DNA of 64,000 nt. Source: an uncultured Microbacterium sp. GTDB lineage: Bacteria > Actinomycetota > Actinomycetes > Actinomycetales > Microbacteriaceae. Below are positions 43,256 to 51,771 of this stretch, piece after piece (position 1 is the stretch's first letter; each line of letters starts with the position of its first letter). The notes below the pieces were generated by a model. It saw nothing but the letters and a program-made list of their open reading frames with translations, was not told where the DNA came from and did no database searches. The position numbers and the translations under genes are program-made. The DNA lies in NCBI RefSeq assembly GCF_937927635.1, contig NZ_CALBRW010000018.1, forward strand, positions 289,983 to 353,982, written 5' to 3'.

Positions 43256-46200
43256 GTGCGCGACGTGCTCGAGCGATTCACCCCCGCCACCCAGGACTGG
43301 TTCCGCGGGGCGTTCGACGCGCCGACGGCCGCCCAGGCCGGCGCCTGGGAGGCGATCTCCGCGGGCCACAACGCGCTCGTGGTCGCGCCGACGGGCTCGG
43401 GCAAGACGCTCTCCGCGTTCCTGTGGGCCATCGACAGCGTGTTCCGGGAGCGGGCGAACCCGGCATCCGAAGAGCCCTCCGACGGCACGCCGCGCACCCG
43501 CATCCTCTACATATCCCCGCTGAAGGCGCTGGGCGTCGACGTCGAGCGCAACCTGCGCTCCCCGCTGATCGGCATCGGCCAGTCCGCCCGCCGGCTCGGT
43601 CTGCCGGTGCCCGAGGTGACCGTCGGCGTCCGCTCCGGCGACACCCCGGCGGCAGATCGTCGCAGGCTGGTCAGCGACCCGCCCGACATCCTCATCACCA
43701 CTCCCGAATCGCTGTACCTCATGCTCACCAGCCGCGCCGGCGAGACGCTGCGCGGCGTGCACACGGTGATCATCGACGAGGTGCACGCGGTGGCGGCGAC
43801 CAAGCGCGGCGCGCACCTGGCGGTGAGTCTGGAGCGGCTCGACGCCCTGCGCAAGGCGCGCGGTGCCGAGGGCCCCGCCCAGCGCATCGGCCTGTCCGCG
43901 ACCGTGCGCCCGATCGACGAGGTGGCCCGGTTCCTGGGGGGATCCGCGCCGGTCGACATCGTCGCGCCGCGCGCCATGAAGACGTTCGAGCTGGGCGTGG
44001 TTGTGCCCATCGACGACATGCGCAACCCTCCCCCGCCTCCCGGCACGCCGACACCCACCGAAGCGGCGGATGCCGAATACACCGAGGTCACGGGCTCGGT
44101 CTGGCCGCACGTGGAGGAGGCCATCGTCGACAAGGTGCTCGAGAACCGCTCGACCATCGTGTTCGCCAACTCCCGACGCCTCGCCGAACGGCTCACCGGG
44201 CGGCTCAATGAGATCTACGAGGCGCGGCTGGCGATCATGCGCGGCGAGACCGAGCCTGCGGCGCCCGGCAGCGAGCCCGTGCTGGCCAAGGCCCACCACG
44301 GCTCGGTGTCGAAGGAGCAGCGCGCCGTCGTCGAGGAGGAGCTGAAATCCGGCATCCTGCGCTGCGTGGTCGCCACCAGCAGCCTGGAGCTCGGCATCGA
44401 CATGGGAGCGGTGGACCTCGTGATCCAGGTCGAGGCGCCGCCGTCGGCGGCATCCGGTCTGCAGCGCGTCGGCCGCGCCGGTCACCAGGTCGGCGAGGTC
44501 AGCCGCGCCTCGCTCTTCCCCAAGCATCGCGGCGACGTGCTGCACACGGCCATCGTCACCGAGCGGATGCTGAAGGGGCAGATCGAGGCCATCGCCGTGC
44601 CGCGCAACCCGCTGGACATCCTTGCGCAGCAGACCGTCGCCGCCTGCGCGCTGGATCCGCTCTCGGTCGAGGAGTGGTACGAGACCGTGCGCCGCAGCGC
44701 CCCGTTCCAGACCCTGCCGCGCTCGGCGTACGAGGCGACGCTGGACCTGCTGGCCGGCAAGTACCCGTCCGACGAGTTCGCCGAGCTCCGGCCGCGGGTG
44801 GTGTGGGATCGGGATGCCGGCACTCTGACCGGCCGGCCCGGCGCGCAGCGCATCGCGGTGACCAGCGGCGGCACCATCCCCGACCGCGGGCTGTTCGGCG
44901 TGTTCGTCGCCGGCGACGGACCCGGCCGCCGCGTCGGCGAACTCGACGAGGAGATGGTGTACGAATCGCGCGTGGGCGACGTGTTCACGTTGGGCACCAC
45001 CAGCTGGCGCATCGCCGAGATCACGCACGACCGCGTGAACGTGCTGCCCGCCTACGGCCAGCCCGGCAAGGTGCCGTTCTGGCACGGCGACGGCATCGGA
45101 CGTCCGTTCGAACTGGGCGAGGCGCTGGGCCGGTTCTCGCGCGAGGTGTCCACCGCTGCACCCGCCAAGGCGCAGCAGCGGCTGATCGACGCGGGCCTGG
45201 ACGAGAAGGCCCGTGACAATCTGCTGGGTTACCTGACCGAGCAGCGCGAGGCCACCGGCACCCTGCCCACCGATCGCACGCTCACCGTCGAGCGCGGCCA
45301 CGACGAGGTCGGCGACTGGCGACTGATCCTGCATTCCCCTTACGGCATGAAGGTGCACGCGCCGTGGGCGCTCGCCCTGAACTCGCGGGTGCGCGAGCGG
45401 CTCGGCGTGGAGGGCTCGGCCGTCGCCAGCGACGACGGCATCATCGTGCGCATCCCGGATGCCGACGCCGAGCCGCCCGGTGCGGACCTCTTCGTCTTCG
45501 ACGCCGACGAGCTCGAGCAGATCGTCACGGCCGAGGTCGGCGGTTCGGCGCTGTTCGCCTCACGGTTCCGCGAGTGCGCGGCCCGTGCGCTGCTGATGCC
45601 GCGGATGAACCCCAACAAGCGCACCCCGCTGTGGCAGCAGCGCCAGCGCTCGGCGCAGCTGTTGGAGGTCGCCCGCCGGCATCCGACGTTCCCGGTGATC
45701 CTGGAGACTCTGCGCGAGGTGCTGCAGGACGTCTACGACCTGCCGTCGCTGCGCCGTCTGATCACCGACATCTCCGAGCGCCGCATCCGGCTGGTCGAGA
45801 CCGAGCCCGCGCAGCCCTCGCCGTACGCCCGCGACCTGCTGTTCGGCTACGTGGGCGCGTTCATGTACGAGGGCGACTCCCCGCTGGCCGAGCGCCGCGC
45901 GGCCGCGCTGTCGGTGGACCCTGCGCTGCTGGGCGAACTGCTGGGCACCGTCGAGATGCGCGAGCTGCTCGACCCTGACGTCATCGCGCAGTTCGAGCTG
46001 GAGGTGCAGCGGCTCGACCCGCAGCGTCGCGCCCGAGGTCTGGAGGGCGTGGCCGACCTGCTGCGCATGCTGGGGCCGCTGGATGCCGAGGAGGTCGCGG
46101 CACGACTCACCGCCGCTTCCCCGGTCGTTGAGCGAGCGGAGCGAGACCAAGCGCCTCCTGCCGCCCCAGCGACCACGGACGAGGCATCCGCTCATCTCGC

Positions 46201-47872
46201 CGAGCTCGTCGCCGCCCGCCGCGCGATCCCGGTGACCATCGCCGGGCACGCCCGGTTCGCCGTGATCGAGGACGCCGGGCGACTGCGCGACGCGCTCGGA
46301 GCGGCGTTGCCCACCGGCATCCCGGTCGCGTTCCTCGAGCCCGTCGCCGACCCGCTCGGCGATCTCGTCTCGCGGCATGCGCGCACGCACGGTCCGTTCA
46401 CGACGGATGCCGTGGCCGCCCGCTTCGGGATCGGCGCGGCCGTCGCCAGGCACACGCTGCAGCGGCTGGAATCCGCAGGTCGCCTGAACAGCGGGTTCTT
46501 CCTGCCTGCGGACGACGCCGACCCTTCCGGCGCGAAGGAGTGGTGCGACGCCGAGGTGCTGCGCAGGCTGCGGATGCGGTCGCTGGCGGCCATCCGCGGC
46601 AGTGTGGAGCCGGTCAGTCCGCGTGCATATGCCCGGTTCCTGCCGGACTGGCAGCATCTGACCCGCCCGCTGGAGGGCGTCGACGGTGTGCTGAGCGTGA
46701 TCGAGCAGTTCGCCGGAGTGCCGATCCCCGCCAGCGCCTGGGAGTCGCTCGTGCTTCCCAGCCGCGTGCGCGACTACGCTCCGGCGCTGCTGGATGAGCT
46801 GACCGCCGCCGGCGAGGTGGTGTGGGCAGGCCACGGCGCCCTGCCGGGTCGCGACGGCTGGGTGTCGCTGCATCCGGCAGATCTCGCGCCGTTCACCCTC
46901 CCCATCCCCGAGGACTCCCCCTCGCCCGGATCACTGGAGGAGCGGATACTCGACGTGCTGCGGCTGAGCGGCGCCTCCTTCGCGGGTGCGGTCAAAGCCA
47001 TGACGGACGCCGAGAACGAGCAGTCCGTGCTCGACGCGCTGTGGACGCTGACCTGGCAGGGGCACGTCACGAACGACACGTTCTCGCCCGTGCGCGCGCT
47101 GCTGGCCGGCGGCTCGCAGGCGCACAAGATCACCCGCCGCGCGCCGCGCACTCGCACGTACCGCGGCATCTCGCTGGCCAGGCCGGCATCGCGCCCGCAC
47201 GCGGCGGGGCTGGGCGGGCGGTGGGCGGTGCTGCCGGAGACCGATCCGGATGCCGCACGCCGCGCGACCGTGACGGCGGGCCTGCTGCTCGACCGATACG
47301 GCGTCGTCACCCGCGGCGCCGTGCAGGCTGAGGGCGTGCCGGGCGGGTTCGCCCAGGCGTACCGGGTGCTGGCCGGCTTCGAGGAGGCCGGGCACTGCCG
47401 CAGAGGGTATGTGATCGAGAGGCTCGGGGCGGCGCAGTTCGCGGCATCCACCACGGTCGACCGGCTGCGCACCTTCGCAGGGTTGGCCGACCCTCCCCCG
47501 CTCAATGCGGTGACGCTGGCCGCGACCGACCCCGCCAACCCCTACGGCGCGGCGCTGGCCTGGCCGCGGCTCGACGAGGTCTCGCACCGGCCGGGCCGCA
47601 AGGCCGGCGGGCTGGTCGTGCTCGTCGACGGATCGCTCGTGCTGTACCTGGAGCGCGGCGGCCGCACCGTGCTGGCGTTCGACGACGACCCCGAGGTGCT
47701 GCGCGCCGCAGCATCCGACTTGGTCGCGACCTCCAAGGCGAGGCGACTGGAAACGCTGACGGTCGAGAAGATCAACGGCGCGGGCGTCTACGGCACCCCG
47801 TTCGCGCTGGCGCTTCAGGACGCAGGCTTCAGGCCCACACCGCGCGGCTACGCCCTGCGCAAGTCCGTGTGA
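43256..47872 (+). CDS. lhr: Lhr-type large ATP-dependent helicase
   Basis: A 1538-residue superfamily 2 helicase. Motifs: VVAPTGSGKTLSAFLWAID (I), ILYISPLKALGVDVERNLRS (Ia), LITTPESLYLML, IIDEVHAVAATKRGAHLA (II, DEVH), IGLSATVRPIDEV (III), VATSSLELGIDMGAVDLVIQ (V) and LQRVGRAGHQVG (VI). A long C-terminal region of winged-helix and Lhr-specific domains follows, as in mycobacterial Lhr, which unwinds RNA:DNA hybrids and is DNA-damage induced. GTG 43256 is the start. A dispersed repeat lies in frame at 46123-46148. Confidence 0.95.
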   Translation: MRDVLERFTPATQDWFRGAFDAPTAAQAGAWEAISAGHNALVVAPTGSGKTLSAFLWAIDSVFRERANPASEEPSDGTPRTRILYISPLKALGVDVERNLRSPLIGIGQSARRLGLPVPEVTVGVRSGDTPAADRRRLVSDPPDILITTPESLYLMLTSRAGETLRGVHTVIIDEVHAVAATKRGAHLAVSLERLDALRKARGAEGPAQRIGLSATVRPIDEVARFLGGSAPVDIVAPRAMKTFELGVVVPIDDMRNPPPPPGTPTPTEAADAEYTEVTGSVWPHVEEAIVDKVLENRSTIVFANSRRLAERLTGRLNEIYEARLAIMRGETEPAAPGSEPVLAKAHHGSVSKEQRAVVEEELKSGILRCVVATSSLELGIDMGAVDLVIQVEAPPSAASGLQRVGRAGHQVGEVSRASLFPKHRGDVLHTAIVTERMLKGQIEAIAVPRNPLDILAQQTVAACALDPLSVEEWYETVRRSAPFQTLPRSAYEATLDLLAGKYPSDEFAELRPRVVWDRDAGTLTGRPGAQRIAVTSGGTIPDRGLFGVFVAGDGPGRRVGELDEEMVYESRVGDVFTLGTTSWRIAEITHDRVNVLPAYGQPGKVPFWHGDGIGRPFELGEALGRFSREVSTAAPAKAQQRLIDAGLDEKARDNLLGYLTEQREATGTLPTDRTLTVERGHDEVGDWRLILHSPYGMKVHAPWALALNSRVRERLGVEGSAVASDDGIIVRIPDADAEPPGADLFVFDADELEQIVTAEVGGSALFASRFRECAARALLMPRMNPNKRTPLWQQRQRSAQLLEVARRHPTFPVILETLREVLQDVYDLPSLRRLITDISERRIRLVETEPAQPSPYARDLLFGYVGAFMYEGDSPLAERRAAALSVDPALLGELLGTVEMRELLDPDVIAQFELEVQRLDPQRRARGLEGVADLLRMLGPLDAEEVAARLTAASPVVERAERDQAPPAAPATTDEASAHLAELVAARRAIPVTIAGHARFAVIEDAGRLRDALGAALPTGIPVAFLEPVADPLGDLVSRHARTHGPFTTDAVAARFGIGAAVARHTLQRLESAGRLNSGFFLPADDADPSGAKEWCDAEVLRRLRMRSLAAIRGSVEPVSPRAYARFLPDWQHLTRPLEGVDGVLSVIEQFAGVPIPASAWESLVLPSRVRDYAPALLDELTAAGEVVWAGHGALPGRDGWVSLHPADLAPFTLPIPEDSPSPGSLEERILDVLRLSGASFAGAVKAMTDAENEQSVLDALWTLTWQGHVTNDTFSPVRALLAGGSQAHKITRRAPRTRTYRGISLARPASRPHAAGLGGRWAVLPETDPDAARRATVTAGLLLDRYGVVTRGAVQAEGVPGGFAQAYRVLAGFEEAGHCRRGYVIERLGAAQFAASTTVDRLRTFAGLADPPPLNAVTLAATDPANPYGAALAWPRLDEVSHRPGRKAGGLVVLVDGSLVLYLERGGRTVLAFDDDPEVLRAAASDLVATSKARRLETLTVEKINGAGVYGTPFALALQDAGFRPTPRGYALRKSV
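46123..46148. repeat. Dispersed GTTGAGCGAGCGGAGCGAGA repeat inside lhr
   Basis: GGTCGTTGAGCGAGCGGAGC followed by GAGACC is an imperfect palindrome. From general knowledge it is found mostly between genes in Microbacteriaceae. Here it is translated in frame as part of PVVERAERDQAPP, in a linker of the Lhr C-terminal region. The surrounding PAAPATTDEA stretch is low complexity, so an insertion would be tolerated. Confidence 0.75.
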
Positions 47873-47896
47873 GCCGATCCCACGTGCGACGAGAAG

Positions 47897-47915
47897 TGGT
47901 ACGATATCAGGTACA
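47897..47915. promoter_or_regulatory. yefM-yoeB operator/promoter candidate
   Basis: TGGTAC, a 7-bp AT-rich spacer (GATATCA) and GGTACA form an imperfect inverted repeat overlapping a -10-like TACGATAT. It lies 16 bp before the antitoxin ATG. YefM antitoxins and YefM-YoeB complexes repress by binding such short GTAC-type repeats. Confidence 0.65.
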
Positions 47916-47930
47916 AGTGAGGAGGATCCG

Positions 47931-48179
47931 ATGGCCATCACCGCCAGCGAAGCTCGGCGAGATCTCTTCGGCCTCGTCGAGCGAGTGAATCTCGACCAGA
48001 CCGAGGTGGAGATCATGTCGAAGCGCGGTTCCGCCGTGCTCATGTCGAAGGACGAGTACGACTCCCTCGTCGAGACGAGCTACCTCCTGCGCTCACCCAA
48101 GAACGCCCGCCGACTGCTGTCCGCGCTGGAGCACGCGCGTGAGGGAGACATCGTCGAGCACGACCTCACCGACGAATGA
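47931..48179 (+). CDS. yefM: YefM/Phd-type antitoxin
   Basis: An 82-residue antitoxin. The N-terminal DNA-binding half begins MAITASEARRDLFGLVERVN and includes VEIMSKRGSAVLMSKDEYDS, the Phd/YefM signature. The C-terminal half is the disordered, acidic toxin-binding tail. GAGGAGG precedes the ATG. The stop overlaps the toxin ATG by 4 bp. It would neutralise YoeB and repress the operon through the site at 47897-47915. Confidence 0.95.
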   Translation: MAITASEARRDLFGLVERVNLDQTEVEIMSKRGSAVLMSKDEYDSLVETSYLLRSPKNARRLLSALEHAREGDIVEHDLTDE

Positions 48180-48442
48180 CGGAGCGCCTCCTCACCTGGA
48201 CCGCCGAAGGGTGGGAGGACTACGTCTACTGGCAGACGCAGGACCGGCGTACCTTGAAGCGCATCAACCTGCTGATAGCGGACGTGCTCCGCGACGACCC
48301 GTTCGATGGCGTCGGCAAGCCCGAGCCGCTGAAGCATGCTCTCGCCGGTGCGTGGTCACGGAGGATCGACGAGGCGAACCGCCTCGTGTACATCGCCGAC
48401 GATCAGTCGGTGACCATCCTGCAGGCGCGGTACCACTACTGA
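48176..48442 (+). CDS. yoeB: YoeB-type mRNA interferase toxin
   Basis: An 88-residue RelE-superfamily toxin. LLTWTAEGWEDYVYWQTQDR, the GKPEPLKHALAGAWSRRIDE segment, RLVYIADDQ and the C-terminal ARYHY match YoeB, whose catalytic Glu, Arg, His and terminal Tyr are all available. It cleaves mRNA on the ribosome when free of antitoxin. ATG overlaps the yefM stop. Confidence 0.95.
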   Translation: MTERLLTWTAEGWEDYVYWQTQDRRTLKRINLLIADVLRDDPFDGVGKPEPLKHALAGAWSRRIDEANRLVYIADDQSVTILQARYHY

Positions 48443-48469
48443 CCCGACGCCGTGTGATTGGCTGACCGG

Positions 48470-48790
48470 ATGAAGACCACCGCTGACGACCTGCTGCGGA
48501 TCGCCGACGGCTACGCACGCGCGTTCCCGAACGGAGACTCCCCCTTGCGCATCCTTGCCCGCCTCACGGAGGAGCTGGGCGAGGTAGCCGCTGAGATCGC
48601 CCATCTGGAGGACCACGGCGCGAAGACCGCGAAGCACGGACCGGCGGATCCTGCCCACCTGGCGTCGGAGATCGAAGACCTTCTGCACAACACCTTCGCG
48701 CTCATCCGGCACTACGACATCGGCGACCTCGTGGATGCCGAGATCGCCGCGACCGCACGGCGGCACGCCGCCGGGGGACTCAGCAGCTGA
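48470..48790 (+). CDS. MazG-like nucleotide pyrophosphohydrolase-like protein
   Basis: A 106-residue, all-helical protein of the MazG-like family. The metal-binding helices show LARLTEELGEVAAEIAHLED and LASEIEDLLHNTFALI, consistent with E-x2-E and E-x2-D pairs. It may hydrolyse non-canonical or signalling nucleotides. ATG 48470 is preferred. It lies 27 bp after yoeB, but the weak ribosome-binding site leaves co-expression open. Confidence 0.82.
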   Translation: MKTTADDLLRIADGYARAFPNGDSPLRILARLTEELGEVAAEIAHLEDHGAKTAKHGPADPAHLASEIEDLLHNTFALIRHYDIGDLVDAEIAATARRHAAGGLSS

Positions 48791-48892
48791 CGCTCACGCC
48801 TCTGCGTTCCACGCCGCCCGCAGCACGCGTCCCGCAGGTCGCCACGCCGACGAGCGCAGCCCACTCGTCGTCCGACCACCACTTCCGGCCAC

Positions 48893-49351
48893 TCACGCCC
48901 ACTCCAGGATCAGATTCTTCGACCGAGCCGGAACCCGGTAGCGGTCAGCGATCTGCTCCACGGCCACGAGCACGTCCATCGAGGGCGTGACCTTGCCGGT
49001 CAGGTAGGAGTTCAGGCGCGTGCGTGACGTGCCGAGTTCCGCAGCAAGCTCCCCCTGCGTCATCCGGGTCCCACGGAACGCATCCTGCAGCTGGTCGAGC
49101 GCGATCTGCGCCGGCGTGCGCAGTGCGTGCGAGAGCATCTCATCGAGAAGCGCCACAGTGGATCGCGACTCGGCGGCATCGCGCGCCTCATCGAGCACGC
49201 GCCTCAGCGTCGGCTCAGCGACGACCGCGTCGACGAGCTTGCGCCAATCCTTCGAATAGCCGCGGTCGATGGCTGCCAGCATCCCCTCGAAGCCCCAGAG
49301 TGCCACAGGGTCATCCGGCGTCACGTCGAGATTGCGGAATCGCAACGGCAT
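48893..49351 (-). CDS. HTH antitoxin-like partner of the nucleotidyltransferase gene
   Basis: A 152-residue protein. The C-terminal half holds an Xre-type HTH (MTQGELAAELGTSRTRLNSY, LTGKVTPSMDVLVAVEQIAD); the N-terminal half is a helical region that may bind a partner. It follows the nucleotidyltransferase-like gene by 13 bp on the same strand. That arrangement suggests a toxin-antitoxin module with this protein as antitoxin and repressor. Assignment as antitoxin is inferred from context. Confidence 0.75.
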   Translation of the reverse strand: MPLRFRNLDVTPDDPVALWGFEGMLAAIDRGYSKDWRKLVDAVVAEPTLRRVLDEARDAAESRSTVALLDEMLSHALRTPAQIALDQLQDAFRGTRMTQGELAAELGTSRTRLNSYLTGKVTPSMDVLVAVEQIADRYRVPARSKNLILEWA

Positions 49352-49364
49352 CCTGCACTCCTTT

Positions 49365-50078
49365 TCAGTTCATCGATCCAGCCAGCCGACGACACTCCGC
49401 GACGACGTCCTCCCAACGGTGCCACCGCAGCTCCAAGCCCTTGTATCGGGGCAGATCCACGAGGTGTGCACGATCTTTCGGCGAAGGCTCCACTAGCTGA
49501 CGTGACAGCTGAGCTCGCACCGGTCGATCCTCCGCGTGCTTCTCATCCGTGTAGTAGTCGTCGATGCGCGCGAGAACGCGACCGATGTACGCGGTTCCGA
49601 ACCTGCCCGAAAGTGCTGCGACATCAAGGTAGTCGCGCATCTGATTGCGCTTGACGATGAGGTACCCCTTGATGCGAGCGGTCTCCTCGAGTGTCGGCAC
49701 AGTCACCGCTCCGCCCGACGGGAGCGTCACCTGCTGCACCTCAAGCGGGCGGAGCCGGATCAGCTGCCGGACACCCGCCTCGATTCCGCCCAGCTCCCCC
49801 AGGATGATCTTCCCCGGAACAGCACGGTTGAGAATGAAGTCCTGCTCGCGTTCCAATGCGTCGAGCACGAGGTCGAACCGATCACGCAGGTCCGTAAGCA
49901 CATGATCGTGATCGGTGGACATGCGGTGATGCGCATAGAGCGCGGCTGCGGATCCACCGACGAGCACGGCATCCGGCACAAGCTGTTGAAGTCTTGCAGC
50001 AGAGTCCAACACCTCCTCGAGCCCCGCGGGCAGATCCTTCGAGGAGGGTGCGACGTGCTCCGACAGCTCATCATCCAT
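49365..50078 (-). CDS. AbiEii/MNT-like nucleotidyltransferase, candidate toxin
   Basis: A 237-residue protein with a nucleotidyltransferase core: VLVGGSAAALYAHHRMSTDH then DHVL. This is G-G-S followed by paired Asp residues, as in minimal nucleotidyltransferases of the AbiEii/AbiGii and MNT types. A downstream helix has ARIKGYLIVKRNQMRDYLDV, typical of the same family. Such proteins transfer nucleotides to tRNA 3' ends or to partner proteins. A perfect inverted repeat sits just upstream (50087-50104). Toxin role inferred. Confidence 0.82.
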   Translation of the reverse strand: MDDELSEHVAPSSKDLPAGLEEVLDSAARLQQLVPDAVLVGGSAAALYAHHRMSTDHDHVLTDLRDRFDLVLDALEREQDFILNRAVPGKIILGELGGIEAGVRQLIRLRPLEVQQVTLPSGGAVTVPTLEETARIKGYLIVKRNQMRDYLDVAALSGRFGTAYIGRVLARIDDYYTDEKHAEDRPVRAQLSRQLVEPSPKDRAHLVDLPRYKGLELRWHRWEDVVAECRRLAGSMN

Positions 50079-50086
50079 GAAATAAC

Positions 50087-50104
50087 TGTATCATTTTTGA
50101 TACA
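50087..50104. promoter_or_regulatory. Operator candidate of the nucleotidyltransferase/HTH module
   Basis: TGTATCA, four T residues and TGATACA make a perfect inverted repeat 8 bp before the ATG at 50078, in a locally AT-rich stretch. Autoregulation by the HTH protein encoded downstream is the natural reading. Confidence 0.68.
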
Positions 50105-50169
50105 TAGACGGGTTGCTGTTCTTGGGTTCGGATCGAGCTGGGCATCTGCGTGTGCCCTAGTCTGGCCAG

Positions 50170-50913
50170 GTGATCAGCGAGTTCCTCACCGGCATCCGAT
50201 TCCTGGGGCGCGGCTTCGGGTACTGGCGACGGATGCCGCGGCTCATGCTGCTCGGTCTGCTCCCCGGCTTCATCGTGCTGGTGCTGCTGGCGGCCGTGCT
50301 CATTCCGCTGTGGGCGTCGCTCGGACCGATCACGACCTGGATCACACCTTTCGCGGACTCCTGGAACGCGGGCTGGGCGACCGCCCTGCGCATCGCCATC
50401 GGGATCGTGATCGTCGTCAGCTCAGCCGCGCTGGCAAGCGTCGTCTTCACCGCTCTCGCCCTGCTGATCGGCGACCCGTTCTACCAGCGCATCTGGCGGG
50501 CCGTCGAGAACGACCTCGGCGGGGACGTCCCCGCCGGAGACGGCGGTCTGCGCGTGGCGCTGGGCGAGAGCATCCGGCTGGTACTGCGGGGCATCCTCGT
50601 GGCCCTCATCGCTCTGATCCTCGGCTTCATCCCGCTGGTCGGCGCTCCCCTGGCCACGGTGATCAGCCTGCTGCTGACCGGACGGCTCCTGGCGCGCGAG
50701 CTCACCGGCCGCGCGCTGAATGCGCGCGACATCGACAGCCGCACGCGTTCGCGGATGCTCGCGTCGCGGAGGAGTCGGATGCTGGGCTTCGGCGTCGCGG
50801 CGCAGCTGTGCTTCATGGTGCCGTTGGGAGCGGTGATCATCATGCCGACCGCCGTCGCAGGCTCCACGCTGCTGGCCCGCGACCTTCTCGGGAACGGAGT
50901 CGCCCGTGCCTGA
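50170..50913 (+). CDS. EI24/CysZ-like membrane protein
   Basis: A 247-residue membrane protein from GTG 50170. It opens with ISEFLTGIRFLGRGFGYW and has about five hydrophobic segments. FTALALLIGDPFYQRIWRAV is the family-characteristic amphipathic stretch near the middle. EI24 domain proteins include the sulfate permease CysZ and other envelope proteins. Its 3' end overlaps the Nei gene by 8 bp, so the two are co-transcribed, although their roles seem unrelated. Confidence 0.87.
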   Translation: MISEFLTGIRFLGRGFGYWRRMPRLMLLGLLPGFIVLVLLAAVLIPLWASLGPITTWITPFADSWNAGWATALRIAIGIVIVVSSAALASVVFTALALLIGDPFYQRIWRAVENDLGGDVPAGDGGLRVALGESIRLVLRGILVALIALILGFIPLVGAPLATVISLLLTGRLLARELTGRALNARDIDSRTRSRMLASRRSRMLGFGVAAQLCFMVPLGAVIIMPTAVAGSTLLARDLLGNGVARA

Positions 50914-51679
50914 GGGCGACACGGTCTTCCAGGCCGCCCGACGGCTGGATCAGGCGCTGCGCGGCCACGTGGTGACCCGCTTCGAGCTGCGCGTGCCACA
51001 GGCCGCAACGGTCGATCTGACCGGCGAGACCGTGCACGAGGTGGTGCCGCGCGGCAAGCACATCCTCATGCGCATCGGCACGCGCACGCTGCATTCCCAT
51101 CTGCGCATGGACGGCTCGTGGCGCCTGTACCGTCCGGGCGAGCGGTGGCGGCACCCGGCGTTCAGGACGCGCGCGATCGTCGGCACGCAGGCTCGGGATG
51201 CGGTCGGAGTCGACATCGCGGAGATCAAGATCGTCGCCACCCGCGACGAGCACGAACTGGTGGGTCATCTCGGTCCGGATCCGCTCTCCGACGAGTGGGA
51301 TCCCGCCGAGGCGGTGCGCCGCCTGAGCGCCGACACCCGCAGCATCCATGTCGCCCTGCTCGATCAGCGCAACGTCGCAGGCTTCGGCAACGAGTACGCC
51401 GCCGAACTGCTGTTCCTGCGCGGAATCCTGCCGACCACGCCTGCCCCAGAGGTCGACGTGGCAGCCCTCATCGACCTCGGTGCGCGCACCATCCGCGCCA
51501 ACCGCGACCGCATCGACCGCACCTTCACCGGCGACGCCCGGCGCGGCTTCACGGACTGGGTGCACGGGCGCGCGAACCGCCCCTGCCGGCGCTGCGGAAC
51601 GCCGATCCGGACCGGCTCGCTGGGCGCGGATCCCACCCTCGAGCGCGTCACGTTCTGGTGCCCGAGCTGCCAGCGGTGA
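50906..51679 (+). CDS. Fpg/Nei family DNA glycosylase (Nei2-like)
   Basis: A 257-residue repair enzyme. The catalytic N-terminus is MPEGDTVFQAARRLDQAL, with Pro2 and Glu3, typical of Nei. The H2TH region is LDQRNVAGFGNEYAAELLFL, and a zinc finger ends the protein: CRRCGTPIRTGS to FWCPSCQR. It removes oxidised bases and nicks the strand. The GTG start overlaps the upstream membrane protein gene. The MPEGDTV start favours Nei over MutM, which begins MPELPEVE. Confidence 0.94.
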   Translation: MPEGDTVFQAARRLDQALRGHVVTRFELRVPQAATVDLTGETVHEVVPRGKHILMRIGTRTLHSHLRMDGSWRLYRPGERWRHPAFRTRAIVGTQARDAVGVDIAEIKIVATRDEHELVGHLGPDPLSDEWDPAEAVRRLSADTRSIHVALLDQRNVAGFGNEYAAELLFLRGILPTTPAPEVDVAALIDLGARTIRANRDRIDRTFTGDARRGFTDWVHGRANRPCRRCGTPIRTGSLGADPTLERVTFWCPSCQR

Positions 51680-51742
51680 GACAGGTTAGGGCATCCTTTC
51701 CACAGGGGGAATGAAATCCCCCGTCCCGTGGTTGTAGCTATA

Positions 51743-51758
51743 TCCGGAGGTCTCCGGA
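51743..51758. promoter_or_regulatory. Palindrome in the leader of the hexapeptide gene
   Basis: TCCGGAG-GT-CTCCGGA has perfect 7-bp arms and lies 13 bp before the GTG of the hexapeptide gene, next to the ribosome-binding site GGGAGGAATC. It could be an operator or a leader hairpin. No regulator is adjacent. Confidence 0.45.
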
Positions 51759-51771
51759 CACGGGAGGAATC

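Noticed and set aside
43205..45358. Minus-strand frame of 717 codons opposite lhr
   Set aside because: The lhr helicase motifs on the other strand are unambiguous; this frame has the His/Arg/Val-rich shadow composition.
48791..48892. Short minus-strand frame ending LRAAWNAEA downstream of the HTH gene
   Set aside because: It looks faintly protein-like but has no start with a ribosome-binding site and is only about 30 residues.
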